Origin: Streptomyces yatensis
Lineage (GTDB): Bacteria; Actinomycetota; Actinomycetes; Streptomycetales; Streptomycetaceae
NCBI RefSeq assembly: GCF_018069625.1
Contig: NZ_CP072941.1
Span: 9,982,001-10,046,000, forward strand
DNA: 64,000 nucleotides
Reading direction: 5' to 3'
Positions 60,511 to 64,000 of the stretch are shown in pieces. The notes beneath the pieces are model-generated. The model had not been told where the DNA came from and searched no databases. It was given only the letters and a program-made list of their open reading frames with translations. Within the stretch, counting starts at the first letter, position 1; the number at the start of each line of letters is the position of its first letter. A program made the position numbers and the translations under genes.

Positions 60511-63500
60511 GTGGAGAGCACCGGGCAGCACAGCGACTCGCTTGTCGTGCTGACCGCACTGGACGTGGAGTACGAGGCGGTTCGGGCACACCTGGCCGAT
60601 CCGCGGCCACAACTCCACCCGAGCGGCACCGTGTTCGAGGTGGGACGGCTCGACGGTACGCCGTGGCGGGTGGCGCTTGCCGAGCTCGGCGAGGGCAACC
60701 AGGGCGCGGCCGTGCTGACCGAGCGGGCGATCGCCATGTTCCGCCCGCGCGCCGTGGCATTCGTCGGGGTGGCCGGGGCGCTCAAGGACGATATCGAGCT
60801 CGGGGACGTCGTCGTGGCCACGCATGTGTACGCGTACCACGGTGGCAAGGACGAGGACGGCGAGTTCCACTCCCGCCCGAGGGTCTGGCCGGTGCGTCAG
60901 GAACTCGACCAGCTCGCCCGCTTCGCCCGCAGGTCCGGTTCCTGGACCGGGCTGCTGCCGGAAGGCCCGCCCGGTGCCTCCCGTCCGGCCGTCCACCTCA
61001 AGCCCGTGGCCGCCGGGGAGGTCGTCCTGAACTCGGCGGACTCGGCGCTGCGACGGCAACTGCGCCGGAACTACCAGGACGCCGCCGCCATCGAGATGGA
61101 GGGCGCGGGCGTCGCGCAGGCCGCCCACCTCAACGCCGCGCTGCCCGCCCTGATCGTCCGCGGTATCAGCGACCGGGCCGACGGGGAGAAGTACGACGCC
61201 GATGCCGAGGGCTGGCAGTCGCGCGCCGCCCGCAACGCCGCCGCCTTCGCCTTCGCCGTCCTCCGTGAGCTGCCGCCCGGCGGCGACCCGGCCCCACTCG
61301 GGCCGGGGACACCCATGGACCCGGCGCCGGAAGGATTCCCGGACGGGCCGTCGGCTCCGGCTCCCGCTCCGCCATCCGCTCCGGCCCCGCATCCGGATGC
61401 GGGGACCCCACCGGATGACACCGGCCCGGCCGCACACCGCCAACTCCAGCGCTGGGCACAGAGGTTCTCCGACGACCTGGATCTCGTGGACTCCCCCCGC
61501 CCGGGCCGCGGAACCGGCTCCCCGCCACAGCTCAGCGGCGGACTCTATGTGCGGCGCGCCGTCCAGGACCGATTGGTGGAGGCCCTCTACGACGGTGATC
61601 CGAAGGCGGTCCTGGTCACCGGGGACGCCGGGAACGGCAAGAGCAGCCTGTTGTGGGGCCTCGCGCGGGATCTGACCGCCCTGGAGGACGCCGAGGTCTT
61701 CCTGGTGAACGCCGCCTGGCTGCTGCGCCCCGTGAGCGGCGCCCCCGGAACCCCCATGCTGGCCCCCGCGACCGTGGTGTCCGGGGCGACGCACGCCCGG
61801 ACGCGGGGGCGTACACCGGTCGTGCTCCTCGACACCGCCGATCTGCTGCTCCACGACGACTACCACGAGATGGCGCTGCTCGACCTGTGCGAGGACCTCG
61901 CCGCCGCCGGTGTCCGCCTGGTGCTGACCTCCCGGCCGGAGGAGGCGAACCGGCTGCGCACCGGCTTCGTCCGGATGTCGCTGGGCCCGTACGACGACAG
62001 CGAGATCCCCCACGCCATCCGTGGACACGCCGCGCTCTACTGCCCCGACGCCGTTCCCCGGGACGACGAGGCACGGGTACGGAGGCTGATGGAGCCCGTG
62101 GCCCGCGGACTGCCGGTGCGCGAGGTGTGCAGAAGCCCTCTCCAGTTGCGGCTGCTGTTCGAACTCGCCCGGGACGACGGGGCGTTCCCCAGCGCCGAGA
62201 TCGACGCCACCGGCCTCTACCGCCGCTACTGGGACCACCGGGTCGTCACCGACCGCCGCCATCACGGCAACCGGAGCGCCACCGCGCCGGAGGACCTCTC
62301 CGCACTCACCGGCGCGATCGCCGTCGTGCTGATGTCGGCCGGCCGGACCGAGCTGTCACGCGAGGAGCTGGTCGACCGGCTCACCTCGGCACACGGCGGC
62401 CCACGCCCTTCCCCGTCGTACGAACCGGCCCGTGTCCGGTCGTCCCTGGAGCTGCTGATCGACCGGGGTGTGCTGGCCAGGGGAGCCTCGGACGGTATCC
62501 ACTTCTTCCACCAGACCATGTTCGAGTACGCGGCCGCGCGTGGCCTGCTGCACCTCAGCGGGGCACGGGCGCTGCTGTCGCTGTGCGAGTGGGTCGGGTC
62601 GCATCCCCGTGACTTCTTCGTCGGGGCGATCCTCGAACAGCTCCTCATGCTCGCCGCCGGGTCCGAGAGATATCGGGGCCCGGTACGGGACACGCTGATG
62701 CGGATGGCGGCCCACGCGGACGCCGTCATCCTGCACACCGTCGCCGTGGCCGTCGCGGCGCGGAACCCGGCCGTGGGCGTGTCCGTCGAGCCGCTGCTCG
62801 CGACGGCGCCGCACGGTGTCGCCCGGCGGTACGCGGTCCTGGCCCCGACCGTACGCGACACGGACGTCGACGCCCTCCTGCCGCAGCTCCGCGGGCTGTG
62901 GGAGAGGAAGGAACCCAGCCTGCGGGAGGCCGTGCTCGAAGCGCTGGAGCGGCTGGCCGCCCAGAACGCGCTCACGGTCCACGCCGCCCTGGCCGACTGG
63001 GGCTGCGTACGGGAACTGACGGGGCGCCGTACGGGCGGCGCGGGCATCGAGGTCCTGCCGCGGCTGCTCGTGCTGACGTCACACGTCGATGTGGCATCCG
63101 CCCGGAAGGGCCTCATGGAGATGCTCGACTTCGCCCTGTCCCGGGGGCTGGCGGAGCTGGCGTCCGGCGTCATGACCCTGTGGGCCCGGCACTGGGAGAC
63201 ACTGGGCTCGCCGGAGTGGGCAGCCGCCGTCCAGGAGCGTCTCCAGCGGGTGCGCGTCGCGCCGAAGTCGTACGACGTCGAGCTCTTCCAATCGGCCCTG
63301 GCCAGGGTGCTGGCCGCCTCATGGACCCACGACCACGGACTCCCCGGTGACCACGGGCTCCCCGCCGACGCCGGTCACGGCCCCGACGGCGGTCCGGCTC
63401 CCGGGACCCATCCCTGGACGCACCGCCTCGACCACGCCGTGGCGCTGCTCGAAGCGGACGACCACGACACCGTGGGCAACGCCGGACTCATCGCCGCCAC

Positions 63501-64000
63501 AGCGGTCCTGGCCACGCTGCCGCACGGCCACTGGGCCATCGAGGCCACCCTCGACCGCTGTCTGGAGATCGGCGGGCAAGCAGCGCTCCACGCACTGCAG
63601 CACCGGATGGTCTTCCCCCAGTTGCTCCGCGCCGACTGCGCCGCCGCGGAGAGCCTCGTCCACCGGCTCGCGGTCATGCTGAAGGCCCTGCCCTGCCCCG
63701 AGAACCAGCCGGTCACGCCCCCACAGCGGCGGGCACTGGTCGCCCGCCGGATCCTCGCCCACCGCGACGTTCCCCCCCACCGCGTCCGGCAGGTCCTGGA
63801 ACACTCCGGCTGGGACGCCGACTCCGACCTGTGGCTGTCCGGGGACGGTTTGGCCACGCTCCTCCTGCCGGCCGCGCTCGGCGGCCACCCCACCGCGGTG
63901 AGCCGGATCGAGAAGGCGACGACCGCCCCCGCGGCCGCCCGGAACCTCGTCCGCCGCTCCCTGCACCGGGCCGTCACGGACTCCGGTCCGCACACCGAGC
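60511..64000 (+). CDS. PNP-NACHT STAND NTPase, predicted anti-phage/conflict sensor (3' partial)
   Basis: The frame is open from the GTG at 60511 (GGGGGG nine bases upstream) to the window end: at least 1163 residues. Residues 8-255 are a nucleoside phosphorylase-fold domain: VVLTALDVEYEAVRAHL, GVAGAL (86-91), AIEMEGAG with Glu195-Met-Glu197, and GISDRAD with Asp221, the base-contacting and catalytic set of MTAN-like nucleosidases. A Pro-rich linker (about 258-310) leads to a NACHT NTPase: Walker A GDAGNGKSS (371-379), Walker B PVVLLDTADLLL (Asp441), sensor TSRPEE (473-478), and the winged-helix end motif FFHQTMFEYAAARG (665-678). The rest is helical-repeat sequence, interrupted by a DHGLPGDHGLP insertion (941-951), and probably the sensor. 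The substrate is probably a nucleotide such as ATP (inferred). Confidence 0.85.
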   Translation, partial: MESTGQHSDSLVVLTALDVEYEAVRAHLADPRPQLHPSGTVFEVGRLDGTPWRVALAELGEGNQGAAVLTERAIAMFRPRAVAFVGVAGALKDDIELGDVVVATHVYAYHGGKDEDGEFHSRPRVWPVRQELDQLARFARRSGSWTGLLPEGPPGASRPAVHLKPVAAGEVVLNSADSALRRQLRRNYQDAAAIEMEGAGVAQAAHLNAALPALIVRGISDRADGEKYDADAEGWQSRAARNAAAFAFAVLRELPPGGDPAPLGPGTPMDPAPEGFPDGPSAPAPAPPSAPAPHPDAGTPPDDTGPAAHRQLQRWAQRFSDDLDLVDSPRPGRGTGSPPQLSGGLYVRRAVQDRLVEALYDGDPKAVLVTGDAGNGKSSLLWGLARDLTALEDAEVFLVNAAWLLRPVSGAPGTPMLAPATVVSGATHARTRGRTPVVLLDTADLLLHDDYHEMALLDLCEDLAAAGVRLVLTSRPEEANRLRTGFVRMSLGPYDDSEIPHAIRGHAALYCPDAVPRDDEARVRRLMEPVARGLPVREVCRSPLQLRLLFELARDDGAFPSAEIDATGLYRRYWDHRVVTDRRHHGNRSATAPEDLSALTGAIAVVLMSAGRTELSREELVDRLTSAHGGPRPSPSYEPARVRSSLELLIDRGVLARGASDGIHFFHQTMFEYAAARGLLHLSGARALLSLCEWVGSHPRDFFVGAILEQLLMLAAGSERYRGPVRDTLMRMAAHADAVILHTVAVAVAARNPAVGVSVEPLLATAPHGVARRYAVLAPTVRDTDVDALLPQLRGLWERKEPSLREAVLEALERLAAQNALTVHAALADWGCVRELTGRRTGGAGIEVLPRLLVLTSHVDVASARKGLMEMLDFALSRGLAELASGVMTLWARHWETLGSPEWAAAVQERLQRVRVAPKSYDVELFQSALARVLAASWTHDHGLPGDHGLPADAGHGPDGGPAPGTHPWTHRLDHAVALLEADDHDTVGNAGLIAATAVLATLPHGHWAIEATLDRCLEIGGQAALHALQHRMVFPQLLRADCAAAESLVHRLAVMLKALPCPENQPVTPPQRRALVARRILAHRDVPPHRVRQVLEHSGWDADSDLWLSGDGLATLLLPAALGGHPTAVSRIEKATTAPAAARNLVRRSLHRAVTDSGPHTE

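Noticed and set aside
60355..62265. Continuation of the HSL hydrolase frame far upstream on the minus strand
   Set aside because: Family sequence begins only at MRGMDLS/MDLSRTG. Upstream codons are antisense to the PNP-NACHT gene and resemble nothing.

Overview
The window is high-GC actinobacterial DNA with GTG starts, AGGAGG-type ribosome binding sites and many 4-bp ATGA/GTGA stop-start overlaps. It reads as an accessory arm of a linear Streptomyces replicon. The strongest lineage marker is an adjacent tap-tpg pair (49358-52188), which encodes the telomere-associated protein and the terminal protein that caps Streptomyces linear chromosomes and plasmids. No rRNA, tRNA or CRISPR array was seen.

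Layout. 1-10.9 kb: the end of a TPR regulator, a glycosyltransferase-fold protein, a ClpC-type AAA+ unfoldase, two small conserved Streptomyces proteins, a PLP decarboxylase, a haem-oxygenase-like protein and an acyl-CoA dehydrogenase. 11-13.4 kb: remains of a sugar operon (isomerase kept; transporter and Gfo/Idh dehydrogenase collapsed into a chimeric scar) facing a LacI regulator. 13.5-18.7 kb: F420-type oxidoreductase, MerR regulator with a leaderless 19-bp-spacer promoter, and two methyltransferases. 18.8-20.65 kb: hmp-nsrR nitric oxide module with two near-identical NsrR sites. 20.7-28.5 kb: AI-2E exporter, PLP enzyme, acyltransferase, a truncated winged-helix gene, aldo/keto reductase, and a divergent DinB/WYL pair. 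28.6-35.6 kb: a complete L-threonate/D-erythronate catabolic operon (ltnD-otnK-otnC-MFS-otnI-denD-gntR). 35.7-40.5 kb: secreted alginate lyase, and a LacI-controlled dehydrogenase/unknown-protein pair. 40.5-48.5 kb: small regulator/target pairs (MarR/MBL, TetR/FBP zinc finger), phosphatase, kinase and SGNH hydrolase genes, and secreted proteins. 48.9-52.2 kb: lipoprotein, tap, tpg. 52.3-60.4 kb: imine-reductase-like/HxlR pair, VOC protein, ABATE/CGNR regulator, hydrolases, MFS-MarR operon. 60.5 kb to the end: a large, incomplete phosphorylase(PNP)-NACHT STAND protein.

How the genes work together. The region is mostly self-contained regulator/target modules whose operators can be read directly as inverted repeats between divergent genes or upstream of operons. 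The tetronate operon would convert L-threonate and D-erythronate to dihydroxyacetone phosphate. NsrR would derepress the nitric oxide dioxygenase Hmp. Tap and Tpg would patch replicon ends. The PNP-NACHT protein is the best candidate for an under-described system: an N-terminal nucleoside-phosphorylase-fold domain with an intact active-site signature sits on a NACHT NTPase and a long helical C-terminal region. This is the architecture of an anti-phage STAND sensor with a nucleotide-cleaving effector. Its 3' end lies outside the window.

Several scars (chimeric transporter/dehydrogenase, truncated winged-helix gene, orphan transporter tail, tandem duplications at stop codons) fit the plasticity expected of a Streptomyces chromosome arm. 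All function calls are family-level readings of translated sequence, and no database search was run.
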